Below, one piece after another: positions 8,117-16,449 of a stretch of 24,685 nucleotides of DNA. Made by a program: the position numbers and the translations under genes. Position 1 is the stretch's first letter. Every line of letters starts with the position of its first letter. The DNA is from a virus: positions 1-24,685 of the IMG/VR virus record IMGVR_UViG_3300008267_000349, one strand, 5' to 3'. The notes beneath the pieces are model-generated. The model was not told the origin of the DNA. It saw only the letters and a list, made by a program, of their open reading frames with translations, and ran no database searches.

Positions 8117-9718
8117 TTAAAAACTTACGACTAGTTTAATATTTTCCGCCTGGCCATCTGCCCGGTCGAGTTTTGTTATATTTTCCGTATACATTATATC
8201 ACCTGTATATGGTTCGAATTCTGGTTGAGCTGTTGCGGTAACTGTTCTAGAAGAGCCAGAGTTAAAACCAATGAGTGGAAGACCAGTAACAAATGTCCCT
8301 TTGACTTTTGTTAATCTAACTCCGTTGGTAGTCTGTGCGTTAATAAAACCGTAGGCATTTGGATTAGATACTGATCCTTGATAAACATATTCATTCAAAG
8401 AAAAAGAAGTTCCAGCAACAACATCTAAATTGGTAGTCTGTGATATAACAGAATTAGCTGTAGCAGTATTTGCTGCGACAGTTGATCCATATTTATATGG
8501 ATCCCTCAACAGTCCAATTTGTCTAAACGAAGTATCAATTGAAATTAATCCTTGTTCAGTAGAATCAATTTCACCAATTCTAACAGCAACCATTACATTA
8601 TTTGCACTTAATTCTTTAGCAGGATTAAAAGAGTGGCCAAACTTTGGCGGTAAAATAACTCTAGTTTGAGCACCAGAACCTGAGCCGTAAATGAATGCAT
8701 TTGCTGTGGTATAATCAGAACCAATAGTAGAAACAGTAATCTTTGATATATTAGCTTGAGCTGCTGAAGCACCAGAAGAAGTGTTGGAAAGTGTAGCGCT
8801 TGCGACAGCACCAATACCATCACCAGCAATATAAACTCTGGTTGAGATTGTTATGTTATTAGCATTACCACCAACTCCACTTGTGGCAGATGAGAGTGTT
8901 ATAATACCTGTTGTGTTTGAAATAGAACTAATAAAAGTATCTGCCAATATACCTGTTCCACTAATGGTCAAGTTACTTAAATTGAACAAAGTTGGAATAC
9001 TGAATACAGACAAAGTTAGTGAGGTGTTTGATAGCTTTAGCGATGTTTGGCCAGAGGTAAAAGAATCAACCCTAATGTTAGAAGCTTGTCTATAATTAAC
9101 ACCTGGATTAGTAACAACAATTGTAGTTAGTTCTCCATCAACAACGCCAGAACTATTGACGCCATAGTCTAATGCAGCTGTAGAGGTCGGTGCTGGTATC
9201 CATTGCGTTGTTAAAAATTTATTTGATGGTTTAACATTGTACATATACTTCCAAACAAACCCATCACCTGTAGAGATGTTACCGTTAGAAGTTGTATAGT
9301 CACCTGAAGGTTCGACTGTGGAGTTTGCAGATGCATTATTGGAAACACACTTGTAAACATTTCTTGCCGATGTGATTACATACATCGGTTTCAAATTTTG
9401 TGTGGTGTTTGAAGACAATAATGTTGAAACTTCAACTGTATCATCATATTGACGATATTTGGTATTTGAGGTCCAGTTAATCTTTGGAACCACTAATTCA
9501 ACATCATTTCCCGTTGCTCTTTTCGCAGCAAAGATGTTATCCCAAGTATTTTTTTCTGCTGATATTGTATCGACAATAGAATCTGGAGAAGACTCATTTG
9601 CATAGGGGACATGGTTTCCAATAAAGACATATGCTATAGTTGGATTAGCCTCCGAGAACGATTCTTTGAATTGTTCTGCTGTATTAAAAGATAATTTTTT
9701 GTTAGTTATTGCTGCCAT
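8117..9718 (-). CDS. gp8: Baseplate wedge protein gp8
   Basis: 533 residues against about 334 in T4. The N-terminal third carries the gp8 pattern: an opening region with IAYVFIGNHVPYANES, then NVYKCVSNN near residue 124, STVEPSGDY, and GDGFVWKYMYNV near 150, matching T4 gp8 VYRCLDV...GDGYVWEYLFEI. In T4, gp8 dimers join gp10, gp7 and gp6 in each wedge. The extra length comes from inserted beta modules, including GxNY/GSDY-type units near residues 208 and 334 like those in neighbouring genes. A CATAAATAG late-promoter-like motif lies 5 bases before the ATG. It follows the gp7-position gene, as gp8 follows gp7 in T4. Confidence 0.85.
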   Translation of the reverse strand: MAAITNKKLSFNTAEQFKESFSEANPTIAYVFIGNHVPYANESSPDSIVDTISAEKNTWDNIFAAKRATGNDVELVVPKINWTSNTKYRQYDDTVEVSTLLSSNTTQNLKPMYVITSARNVYKCVSNNASANSTVEPSGDYTTSNGNISTGDGFVWKYMYNVKPSNKFLTTQWIPAPTSTAALDYGVNSSGVVDGELTTIVVTNPGVNYRQASNIRVDSFTSGQTSLKLSNTSLTLSVFSIPTLFNLSNLTISGTGILADTFISSISNTTGIITLSSATSGVGGNANNITISTRVYIAGDGIGAVASATLSNTSSGASAAQANISKITVSTIGSDYTTANAFIYGSGSGAQTRVILPPKFGHSFNPAKELSANNVMVAVRIGEIDSTEQGLISIDTSFRQIGLLRDPYKYGSTVAANTATANSVISQTTNLDVVAGTSFSLNEYVYQGSVSNPNAYGFINAQTTNGVRLTKVKGTFVTGLPLIGFNSGSSRTVTATAQPEFEPYTGDIMYTENITKLDRADGQAENIKLVVSF

Positions 9719-9723
9719 AAAAT

Positions 9724-9732
9724 CTATTTATG
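9724..9732 (-). promoter_or_regulatory. T4-type late promoter-like motif (CATAAATAG)
   Basis: The minus strand reads GTGACATAAATAGATTTTATG, with the final ATG starting gp8. The motif overlaps the stop codon of the upstream 848-residue gene. The identical core GTGACATAAATAG occurs before gp25 (14739-14751), which argues against chance. A start six or so bases downstream would leave almost no leader before gp8, so RNA from here may be nearly leaderless or serve mainly downstream genes. Confidence 0.5.
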
Positions 9733-12274
9733 TCACTATAATTAAAGTTTGAGCGCTGGCATTCATAGTCCATGCAGAAGAAACCGAAATATTTGTGTTA
9801 CTTATGATACTATTTACAATTCTTAATTCGCCATTAACTGCAACATTGGTACCAAGTGTGATTGATCCAAGTGAGTTTGCAATATTAAATTTGGTGTTTA
9901 CTCCAGTAACATAGATTGACCCGTTTGATACTGATACTGTACCAGAAATTTGGTTAGTAATAGTTCTGGAAACAGCTGTGTCTTTCTGTGTTATAGTTAA
10001 ATTCTTATTCAAATCTGCATAGTTTACAAATCCAGATGGATGTAAAAGTTGGCGAAGAACATCTTTATATTTTGTAAACTCTGTCAGAGAGGATGTTATG
10101 TAAGAATAATCCACATAATAATTATTACCTTGGAGTTTTCTTTCAGAACTTGATAGAATGGAATCAGATGTTGTCCATCGGCCAGATAAAGTGGAATAAG
10201 AATTACCAACTTGAGCTGTTGCAGTTGCAGAGCCATCTCCAAAGTTTATCAAATCAACTTGTGGAATGTACTGATAACCAGCACCACCTGATGTAACTCT
10301 AATTCTTAAAATTTGACCAGGAACGGTATCGGTAAGAGCATTCAAATTTTCACCATCACCCATCAAAGATGTGATTGCAATATTAGCACCAGAACCATTA
10401 GATGAGGAAACTGTAACTGTTGGGAAACTGCCTTGAGTATAGTTAATGCCACCAATAACACCTCTCGACAATGAACCTATTGGTGAATTGTTTGAATATA
10501 CAGTTCCATCACTAAATGAGAAGGCTGCATTTACGGTTGCGGTAGTAGAAGATGTGACTGCATTAATAAATCGTTCTTGACTTCTAATAGTAATTTTATC
10601 TCCAACACCAGGCTCTCCTGCTGCACCAAAAGATGTACCTGTTCCAGTAACAACAATTGAATTATTTGAAATGTTTGCGGTGCCAGCAGCTCTTTGAGAT
10701 TGAACTTTTATTTTAGTAATTGTACCTGAACCAGCCACTTCGGTAACCGCAGCTGCAGCGCCATATCCATATGTGCCTGAAGGGTTCGAACCAAAAATAA
10801 TTTCATCACCAACTTTGTAATTTACTCCGCCATTATATACATCAATTCTACCAACTGCCCGAAAAGATTTGATATCACTTAACGTACTGCCTAAGAAATA
10901 AAGAGAACCTTGAGAATCTAGTATAGCCGTATTTACAGATGTATTAGAGAATAAAATAATAGCATTGGTTATTGGGCCTAAGTTAGTAATTGTAAGTGAG
11001 CTTAATGCATCAAAAATTCGTGTATTGATATTTTCGCCAGCTGGAATAACCTGTGAAGGAAACCCATAATCAACCGCAGATAAAGTAATATTTGAATACG
11101 TATTAATAATATCATCATTAACTAAAAATGTAATATTAGTATTAGCGCCAGAAGTATCAACACCATCAACAGCGCCAGTAAGAAATGAGTTGCCTGGAGT
11201 GTTAGAGCTTGAAATTAAAGAAGCAGTACTAAATCCTGCGCCGCCATAATTAACAACAATACGATTTGTTAGACCAGCTGTTACAGATTCAACTTCTGCC
11301 GTGGCAGCACTTGTTGCGCCACCACCAAGAATAGTTACGGTGTCACCAACATTATATGAAGCACCAGAACCTGTAACCAAAATGGATGTTAATATTGAAA
11401 ATGTATCCGCAACAAGTGTTATCTTTGTTCCATTAGGATCAATAATATCCGTTATGACTTGTTCGCCATTGGTAAATATGCCACTTAAAGTTTTCTTATC
11501 AATAATTAATTCAAATGGCAAACCAAAGTTTAATCGGTCGGTAATAATACGCTTTGAAGCACTTTCAATAATAGCAGTAGCACCTGATGTTTGGCCTGTA
11601 ATTTTTCTATTGTTTAGTTGGGTAACATCAAAGTCATCATATACAACTTTAATTGCTGTGTTTGAAACAGGCGCAGAATTAAAAACCAACTTCCTAGATT
11701 CTTTTCGAATTGTGTAATCGGTATTAATTGTTTTTAACACATCGTCAACATAAACTTCAACCGCATCAGGATCAACTTGTTGAGCCAAAAAGAATGTGGT
11801 ATTTGAACCTGTACCTGTATATGTGCTACGAATATCAGTTTCTAATTTTAAAAGATTGTCAACTGTCCATTTACCATCTGATATTCGCAAGACATTATTT
11901 TTTGGTAAGATAACATCAACTTCATCATTGAACAACATTCTAAACAATAACTTAAATGACTTTTCATTGCCTCTAGAAATATAAAGAGGTAAAACATTTT
12001 TAATAAGTGTTTCTTTATTTACCTCAACATCTCTAGGAATCAAAGAGGCAAAGTTATTAAAGAAACTTTTTTCAAATGCGCCAATAGATGCGTCTACATC
12101 TGAAACATATCTCATGTTTTTGCTGAGAGTCAATACATTGTTTTTTTGATTGCCTTGAGCTTCTTCCATGAATTCATAATATGCTTCAAGGAAAGAAATG
12201 AATAAAGGATATTCATCATTTATGTATTCAGGTACTTGTTGTGCAACAAGTATGGATGTTTTTAAATTGGACAT
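9728..12274 (-). CDS. Baseplate wedge structural protein in gp7 position
   Basis: 848 residues, between gp6 and gp8 where T4 has gp7 (1032 residues). The N-terminal 140 residues are helical and distinctive (VPEYINDEYPLFISFLEAYY, then LIPRDVEVNKETLIKNVLPL). Residues about 155-213 are a small beta domain that closely parallels the start of the 220-residue fibre protein (VEVYVDDVLK...KLVFNSAPVSN). From about 300 to 690 there are several GxGY-type beta modules (GASYNVGD, GGAGFSTAS, GGVNYKVGDE, GGAGYQYIP). The rest is Ser/Thr/Asn-rich beta sequence. I see no clear residue-level match to T4 gp7, so the assignment rests on synteny. There is no Shine-Dalgarno sequence; the ATG lies 4 bases after the gp6 stop, suggesting coupled translation. 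Confidence 0.65.
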   Translation of the reverse strand: MSNLKTSILVAQQVPEYINDEYPLFISFLEAYYEFMEEAQGNQKNNVLTLSKNMRYVSDVDASIGAFEKSFFNNFASLIPRDVEVNKETLIKNVLPLYISRGNEKSFKLLFRMLFNDEVDVILPKNNVLRISDGKWTVDNLLKLETDIRSTYTGTGSNTTFFLAQQVDPDAVEVYVDDVLKTINTDYTIRKESRKLVFNSAPVSNTAIKVVYDDFDVTQLNNRKITGQTSGATAIIESASKRIITDRLNFGLPFELIIDKKTLSGIFTNGEQVITDIIDPNGTKITLVADTFSILTSILVTGSGASYNVGDTVTILGGGATSAATAEVESVTAGLTNRIVVNYGGAGFSTASLISSSNTPGNSFLTGAVDGVDTSGANTNITFLVNDDIINTYSNITLSAVDYGFPSQVIPAGENINTRIFDALSSLTITNLGPITNAIILFSNTSVNTAILDSQGSLYFLGSTLSDIKSFRAVGRIDVYNGGVNYKVGDEIIFGSNPSGTYGYGAAAAVTEVAGSGTITKIKVQSQRAAGTANISNNSIVVTGTGTSFGAAGEPGVGDKITIRSQERFINAVTSSTTATVNAAFSFSDGTVYSNNSPIGSLSRGVIGGINYTQGSFPTVTVSSSNGSGANIAITSLMGDGENLNALTDTVPGQILRIRVTSGGAGYQYIPQVDLINFGDGSATATAQVGNSYSTLSGRWTTSDSILSSSERKLQGNNYYVDYSYITSSLTEFTKYKDVLRQLLHPSGFVNYADLNKNLTITQKDTAVSRTITNQISGTVSVSNGSIYVTGVNTKFNIANSLGSITLGTNVAVNGELRIVNSIISNTNISVSSAWTMNASAQTLIIVT

Positions 12275-12278
12275 TTAA

Positions 12279-14330
12279 TTAATCAGATATTTTGACTAAA
12301 TCAATTGTAATGGATGTAGGGTCGGTTTCATCAATTGTAATAATTGTACTTCTAATAGTTTCAACAATACCTTTTTCCGACTCAAATGATAGTCTTATGT
12401 AACCGTCAGCTGAAGCAACAGATAACATGTTAATATCAAAAATGTTAATTAAACCAGCGGTATAATCAATCTCACCAACATTATCATCAACGATTTGTCT
12501 TTGTGCAGCTGAATCATAATAAATTGTTCTGAGTGTTCCTACTCGACCATCTACTATTGCAACGGCTGAAGCTCCATATCCATCACCACCGGTAACTGTT
12601 ACTACAGCTCGTGTGTAATCGGTTCCACGATCCACAATATTAATATTCTGAACTCTGCCGTTAACAATAATGGCTTCAGCTGTTGCACCAGTACCATCGC
12701 CTGTGATGGTTACTGTTGGTGCAGAGGTATAGCCTGTACCCGCATCAGTAACACCGATTGAGGTAATGCCTGAAGATGACTGTGGTATTTCATCAAAGAT
12801 AACAGTTCTTTCAATACCATCCACATCCAAAACATTAAAACTGGTTGATGTTAGTTTATTTGTAATTGTACCACGTTTTAAAGGTGCATTAAAATCGATT
12901 GCGTAATTTTTAGATTGATTCAAAATAGGCAAAAATCTTTTCTGTAACCTAACAACAGATTCGGAGCCAACAATAGAATTTAAATTTGTAGAATCAATTG
13001 AATCTTGCATCTTAGACAAAATAAATTTAGCACCAAATTTATTTAATTTTGAATTTCTGTATGCTATGATGGCGTTTCTAATATTATTTTTAATGCCATC
13101 CGCACTTACAGTTGTTTTCTTAGGATCATACTGTATGGTATTGTTAATCAATAAGTACAAGAATTCAGGATCTTTAAATTCTGCTTGAACGGAAACAATA
13201 GATTTTGGCTTAACGATATCATTTAAAATTCTTTGTTTTTCAGTTTCAGAAATATAGTAATCTGTTTTTGGTTTAATGGATATATAAACTTTGCCATAAA
13301 CTGGAGGAGTTTCTTCTTCGCCACCCCAAACTGAAATAGAATCTAGTGATGGATAATTTTTAATAATGTAAGATTCGTAATCTTTAAAAGTGACTAATCT
13401 ATTTTGTGTAGCAAATTGAGTTACAGCATTGTATTTAATTTCATTAACTGTTTCTCTATTTTTTCCACCAGCTGCAGCACTTAAAGTGGTAATAGTAATA
13501 TCGGTATATCCAGAAATAGGAGCACCCACAGTAAAACTTAAAGATTTATTTGCGGCAGGGCCATTTGTTGACAGATATGTTAAATTAATTATTGCACCAT
13601 CATTAATTTTTTTACCAATAACATCGTCACCAAAATAAATTTTATATTTGCCGCCTTTAGATTCTTGTAAAAAATATACTTCAGATGAGTTTGTAACATC
13701 TAAAATATCCGTAGCTTTATTAAAAATACTTATTTGTGAATTGCTTGAAGACGGCCTAACAGATACAGAAATAGTATTTGTATCAATATTAGAATCAGGA
13801 ATTTCAAAAATAGCTTTTGGATTTTCTCCGTCGTTTTGTGTAAAAGAATAAGATACAAATTCACCTTCTTTAATTTCTAATCCCTCAAAAAAATATTTTG
13901 TTCCACTTTTTGTAACCGTTGTGTCACCCATAACAGCAAAATTATAAGATTGATTATCACTAGGGCTGGATATAAACACAAAACCTTTGGGTATTGTTAC
14001 AGTATCAATTGTTGTACTATTGGTTTCTATCGTTAAATCAATAACTGCTGTAGCTGATGTTTTAGAATAAGGAACATATCCTAATGTTTTAGCATGTGAA
14101 ACAACAGAATCTCTCAATAAAGCTGTATCTAAAAATGATTCATTAGCTACCATATTAAGATAGTATGCATTATAATGAGTATTATATGCTAAAAGATTAA
14201 TTAAAACATTAAGCCCAGAGCCTTCAAAATCGTAATCTTGAAATTCCGTTTGTTGTTTTAAATATGTTTTTAAATTGGTTTTGATTGTATCAAAATCAAG
14301 TTCTGCAACTTGTAAACGATTATCTGCCAT
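12279..14330 (-). CDS. gp6: Baseplate wedge protein gp6
   Basis: 683 residues, close to T4 gp6 (660). The N-terminal region has the gp6/J-like signature: FEGSGLNVLINLLAYNTHYN, then NESFLDTALLRDSVVSHAKT and LGYVPYS (residues about 36-90). In T4, gp6 dimers form the continuous inner ring that holds the wedges together. The middle (YNAVTQFATQNRLVTFKDYE, about 295-325) matches the usual gpJ-family layout. Near residues 525-600 there are two GTGYTSAPTVTITGDGTGAT-type beta modules, which also occur in three neighbouring genes and appear inserted relative to T4. The ATG directly follows the gp25 stop (TAAATG), so translation is probably coupled. Confidence 0.88.
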   Translation of the reverse strand: MADNRLQVAELDFDTIKTNLKTYLKQQTEFQDYDFEGSGLNVLINLLAYNTHYNAYYLNMVANESFLDTALLRDSVVSHAKTLGYVPYSKTSATAVIDLTIETNSTTIDTVTIPKGFVFISSPSDNQSYNFAVMGDTTVTKSGTKYFFEGLEIKEGEFVSYSFTQNDGENPKAIFEIPDSNIDTNTISVSVRPSSSNSQISIFNKATDILDVTNSSEVYFLQESKGGKYKIYFGDDVIGKKINDGAIINLTYLSTNGPAANKSLSFTVGAPISGYTDITITTLSAAAGGKNRETVNEIKYNAVTQFATQNRLVTFKDYESYIIKNYPSLDSISVWGGEEETPPVYGKVYISIKPKTDYYISETEKQRILNDIVKPKSIVSVQAEFKDPEFLYLLINNTIQYDPKKTTVSADGIKNNIRNAIIAYRNSKLNKFGAKFILSKMQDSIDSTNLNSIVGSESVVRLQKRFLPILNQSKNYAIDFNAPLKRGTITNKLTSTSFNVLDVDGIERTVIFDEIPQSSSGITSIGVTDAGTGYTSAPTVTITGDGTGATAEAIIVNGRVQNINIVDRGTDYTRAVVTVTGGDGYGASAVAIVDGRVGTLRTIYYDSAAQRQIVDDNVGEIDYTAGLINIFDINMLSVASADGYIRLSFESEKGIVETIRSTIITIDETDPTSITIDLVKISD

Positions 14331-14735
14331 TTATCGGACTCGCTCTAAGAAAAATTTGATTGCTATCGGATCGGTTCTATTAATAATTTGAAACAATAAT
14401 TCAACTTTAAAACCATTATTATCGAAATCTGGAGAAACAACAATTTTTGTAACATTTGCTCTTGGCTCAAAATTGTTTATTGTTTCTACAATTTCACGGT
14501 CAATTAAAGATGCTGTGATCATATCCAATGGTTCAAACAAAAGCTTTCGAATATTACATCCAATTTCTGGTTGAAAAGGGATCTCATAGTGATTAGTTAA
14601 AATTAAATTCTTAATGGAATTAATTACCGCAAACTCAGCCCTGTGTTTGTTAATGTCTTTACGGATTGGATGAATATTGAAATTTAAATCTAAATCTCGC
14701 CATTCTCTAGTTGTTGTTATTATTGTTGTTGCCAT
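14331..14735 (-). CDS. gp25: Baseplate wedge protein gp25 (GPW/gp25 family)
   Basis: 134 residues, nearly the same as T4 gp25 (132). The family pattern is clear: NSIKNLILTNHYEIPFQPEIG (residues about 39-59), LLFEPLD, and the EPR motif at 90-92 (INNFEPRANV), followed by beta strands ending FFLERVR. gp25 is the sheath-initiator-like wedge component, conserved in contractile tails and type VI secretion (TssE), where it sits at the inner baseplate and primes sheath assembly. A CATAAATAG late-promoter-like motif lies 3 bases before the ATG, so it may head its own late transcript with gp6 and the genes beyond. Confidence 0.93.
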   Translation of the reverse strand: MATTIITTTREWRDLDLNFNIHPIRKDINKHRAEFAVINSIKNLILTNHYEIPFQPEIGCNIRKLLFEPLDMITASLIDREIVETINNFEPRANVTKIVVSPDFDNNGFKVELLFQIINRTDPIAIKFFLERVR

Positions 14736-14738
14736 TTT

Positions 14739-14747
14739 CTATTTATG
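14739..14747 (-). promoter_or_regulatory. T4-type late promoter-like motif (CATAAATAG)
   Basis: The minus strand reads CAGTGACATAAATAGAAAATGG. The motif fills the 12-base gap between the stop of the 282-residue gene and the gp25 ATG and shares the longer block GTGACATAAATAG with the copy before gp8. There is no Shine-Dalgarno sequence between motif and ATG. Confidence 0.5.
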
Positions 14748-15596
14748 TCACTGGTTAGCAAGCCTAGATTTTAATTTATCACTTCCAATAAGATTTTGAA
14801 CTAGATTGTCTTCAGATGCTCCTAAATTTTCATATCTGCGTATATTTTTAGCTTCGTTAACCAATTGATTTGATTTTGTATAAAAATTCTCATCATGTAC
14901 CCGCCTGTCATGTAACAAAGTATATAAAGTATTTGCAAATTCAGCAATTGAATTTACTGTATTATATGTTAAATTTGAAGTGTTTATTGGATCAAATGTG
15001 ATAGGATCAATTGTCGTACTAATACTATTATTAACTGTATTTGGATATGTCACAATTGTATTAGCATAATTACTAATTGTATTTGCCACCAAAATGCTAG
15101 TAAAACTGCCTAGCATGGGTGCATTGTCTTCACGACCATCTACTTGATATATTACATATGTTAATGCTCGACCAATTTGCATGGCTTGTTCAAGATGTGG
15201 TTTATCGGCTGCGTCTGTATTTGCAGTAATTGGAACTACACCAGAAATTCTATTTGTGTGGTTTATAAATTGAACCATTTCGGTATTGGCATCAACAATA
15301 TTTCCTAATGTTGTATAGATTGTTGTCCACAGCGGTGTTGTATTAGCAGCACCTTGTAAATTATTTGCAATGCTCACTAGAGTGTTTGCCGTGGTCCAAA
15401 TAATGTTACATGAATTAGCTACAGGGTTCACATAATAACCAGTAGTATCATCATTTATCAAATCATCTCTCATCCATTGATTTGGTACCAATGCTGGCGC
15501 CGTATTCAATTGTTGAACAGCTGTATTTGGTAATGTAGTTATTGTGCCACTGGTGTCGGTAAAATTAAAACCTGTTCTATCAAAAAGAGTCGCCAT
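14748..15596 (-). CDS. Unrecognised virion protein between spike and gp25
   Basis: 282 residues, not matched to any T4 family I know. The sequence is rich in Asn, Thr and Ala with many ANT steps (TTANTLVSIANN, DANTEMVQFINHTNR, LVANTISNYANTIV). The C-terminal 60 residues are more charged and helical (LLHDRRVHDENFYTKSNQLV...LIGSDKLKSRLANQ). There is no signal peptide, membrane segment or catalytic motif. An AAGGA Shine-Dalgarno sequence lies 7 bases before the ATG, just after the spike gene. Its place between the gp5C-like spike and gp25 suggests a hub or inner-baseplate component, or an assembly factor for the spike; this is inference only. Confidence 0.7.
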   Translation of the reverse strand: MATLFDRTGFNFTDTSGTITTLPNTAVQQLNTAPALVPNQWMRDDLINDDTTGYYVNPVANSCNIIWTTANTLVSIANNLQGAANTTPLWTTIYTTLGNIVDANTEMVQFINHTNRISGVVPITANTDAADKPHLEQAMQIGRALTYVIYQVDGREDNAPMLGSFTSILVANTISNYANTIVTYPNTVNNSISTTIDPITFDPINTSNLTYNTVNSIAEFANTLYTLLHDRRVHDENFYTKSNQLVNEAKNIRRYENLGASEDNLVQNLIGSDKLKSRLANQ

Positions 15597-15605
15597 AATA
15601 TATCC

Positions 15606-16427
15606 TTAAATCATTTTTGGAATTGGTGGACCTGTAGGTCCTTTGAAGCCCACATGAATGTGGCAATTATGTAGTGCAGTATTTATCGTATCGGTCATTA
15701 ATACTGAACTCATTAATCCAAAAGTTCCTAGTGGAGCTGCAACAGCAAGCAAAGCAGTAATTGTTGTCGAAGAAAAAATGCCTGTAGGCAGAACTGGAAT
15801 TTGGCCTTTTAATGGATTACCTGGATCTCCTAGTCCACAGCTAACACCAGCCCTGGCAGTAAGTGTAGCACAGCTAACTGTATATGCGTCTAAGGCGCCA
15901 TCGACAACCATGTTACCGGTAATAACTACGTCAGGAGTTCTAAGTGACAATGTATCTCCCATAAGACTGACTGTATCTTTTGATGTTATGCTGGCAGTTT
16001 CTTGAGCTGTAACGGTATAATCACCCTTAACAACAATACTGTAATCACCGTCAATCAATTCTTTTCTATTGCCCTTAACATGCAAGAGAGAATCTCCCTC
16101 AATTGTAATATTACAAACGCCACTAATTAAAACATTTTTATTTTTGGTAATAATTTCATAACCATCACCATAAATTTTATGTACTTCATCACCATTTGGA
16201 TGCATTTCTGTAAATGTTCCTGAACGATGGTGTATACGTATTCTTTCTCCGCCAGGAGTATCATCCATCTCAAACATATGTCCAGATGGAGTTTGTGTAA
16301 TATTATTAAATGGATATTTTGGTGGATATTCTATTGAAGCAGGAGATTCCGGCTCAGTCCATCCATAGTCTTCAGGAGGCCTTTCGGGATCCACTTCTCT
16401 CACATAAGGTATAAATGTATCTGACAT
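15606..16427 (-). CDS. Baseplate central spike, gp5 C-terminal beta-helix type
   Basis: 273 residues. Residues about 45-180 have the repetitive pattern of a trimeric beta-helix like the needle of T4 gp5: TPSGHMFEMDDTPGGERI, GTFTEMHPNGDEVHKIYGDG, KNKNVLISGVCNITIEGD, VVKGDYTV. The C-terminal end has HNCHIHVGFKGPTGPP with His256 and His258 in an HxH motif, as in P2 gpV-type spike tips where three chains hold an iron atom; the assignment to metal is by analogy. It follows the OB-fold hub gene, and together they correspond to T4 gp5 without its lysozyme. No Shine-Dalgarno sequence is evident. The likely role is the membrane-puncturing tip of the contractile tail. Confidence 0.88.
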   Translation of the reverse strand: MSDTFIPYVREVDPERPPEDYGWTEPESPASIEYPPKYPFNNITQTPSGHMFEMDDTPGGERIRIHHRSGTFTEMHPNGDEVHKIYGDGYEIITKNKNVLISGVCNITIEGDSLLHVKGNRKELIDGDYSIVVKGDYTVTAQETASITSKDTVSLMGDTLSLRTPDVVITGNMVVDGALDAYTVSCATLTARAGVSCGLGDPGNPLKGQIPVLPTGIFSSTTITALLAVAAPLGTFGLMSSVLMTDTINTALHNCHIHVGFKGPTGPPIPKMI

Positions 16428-16449
16428 ATTTTATTATTTCACTTTTATA

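Noticed and set aside
14331-14340. CGATAAATG at the gp25/gp6 junction as a sixth late promoter
   Set aside because: It is explained by the last codon, stop and start codons (CGA TAA ATG) and lacks the AG ending common to the five accepted motifs.
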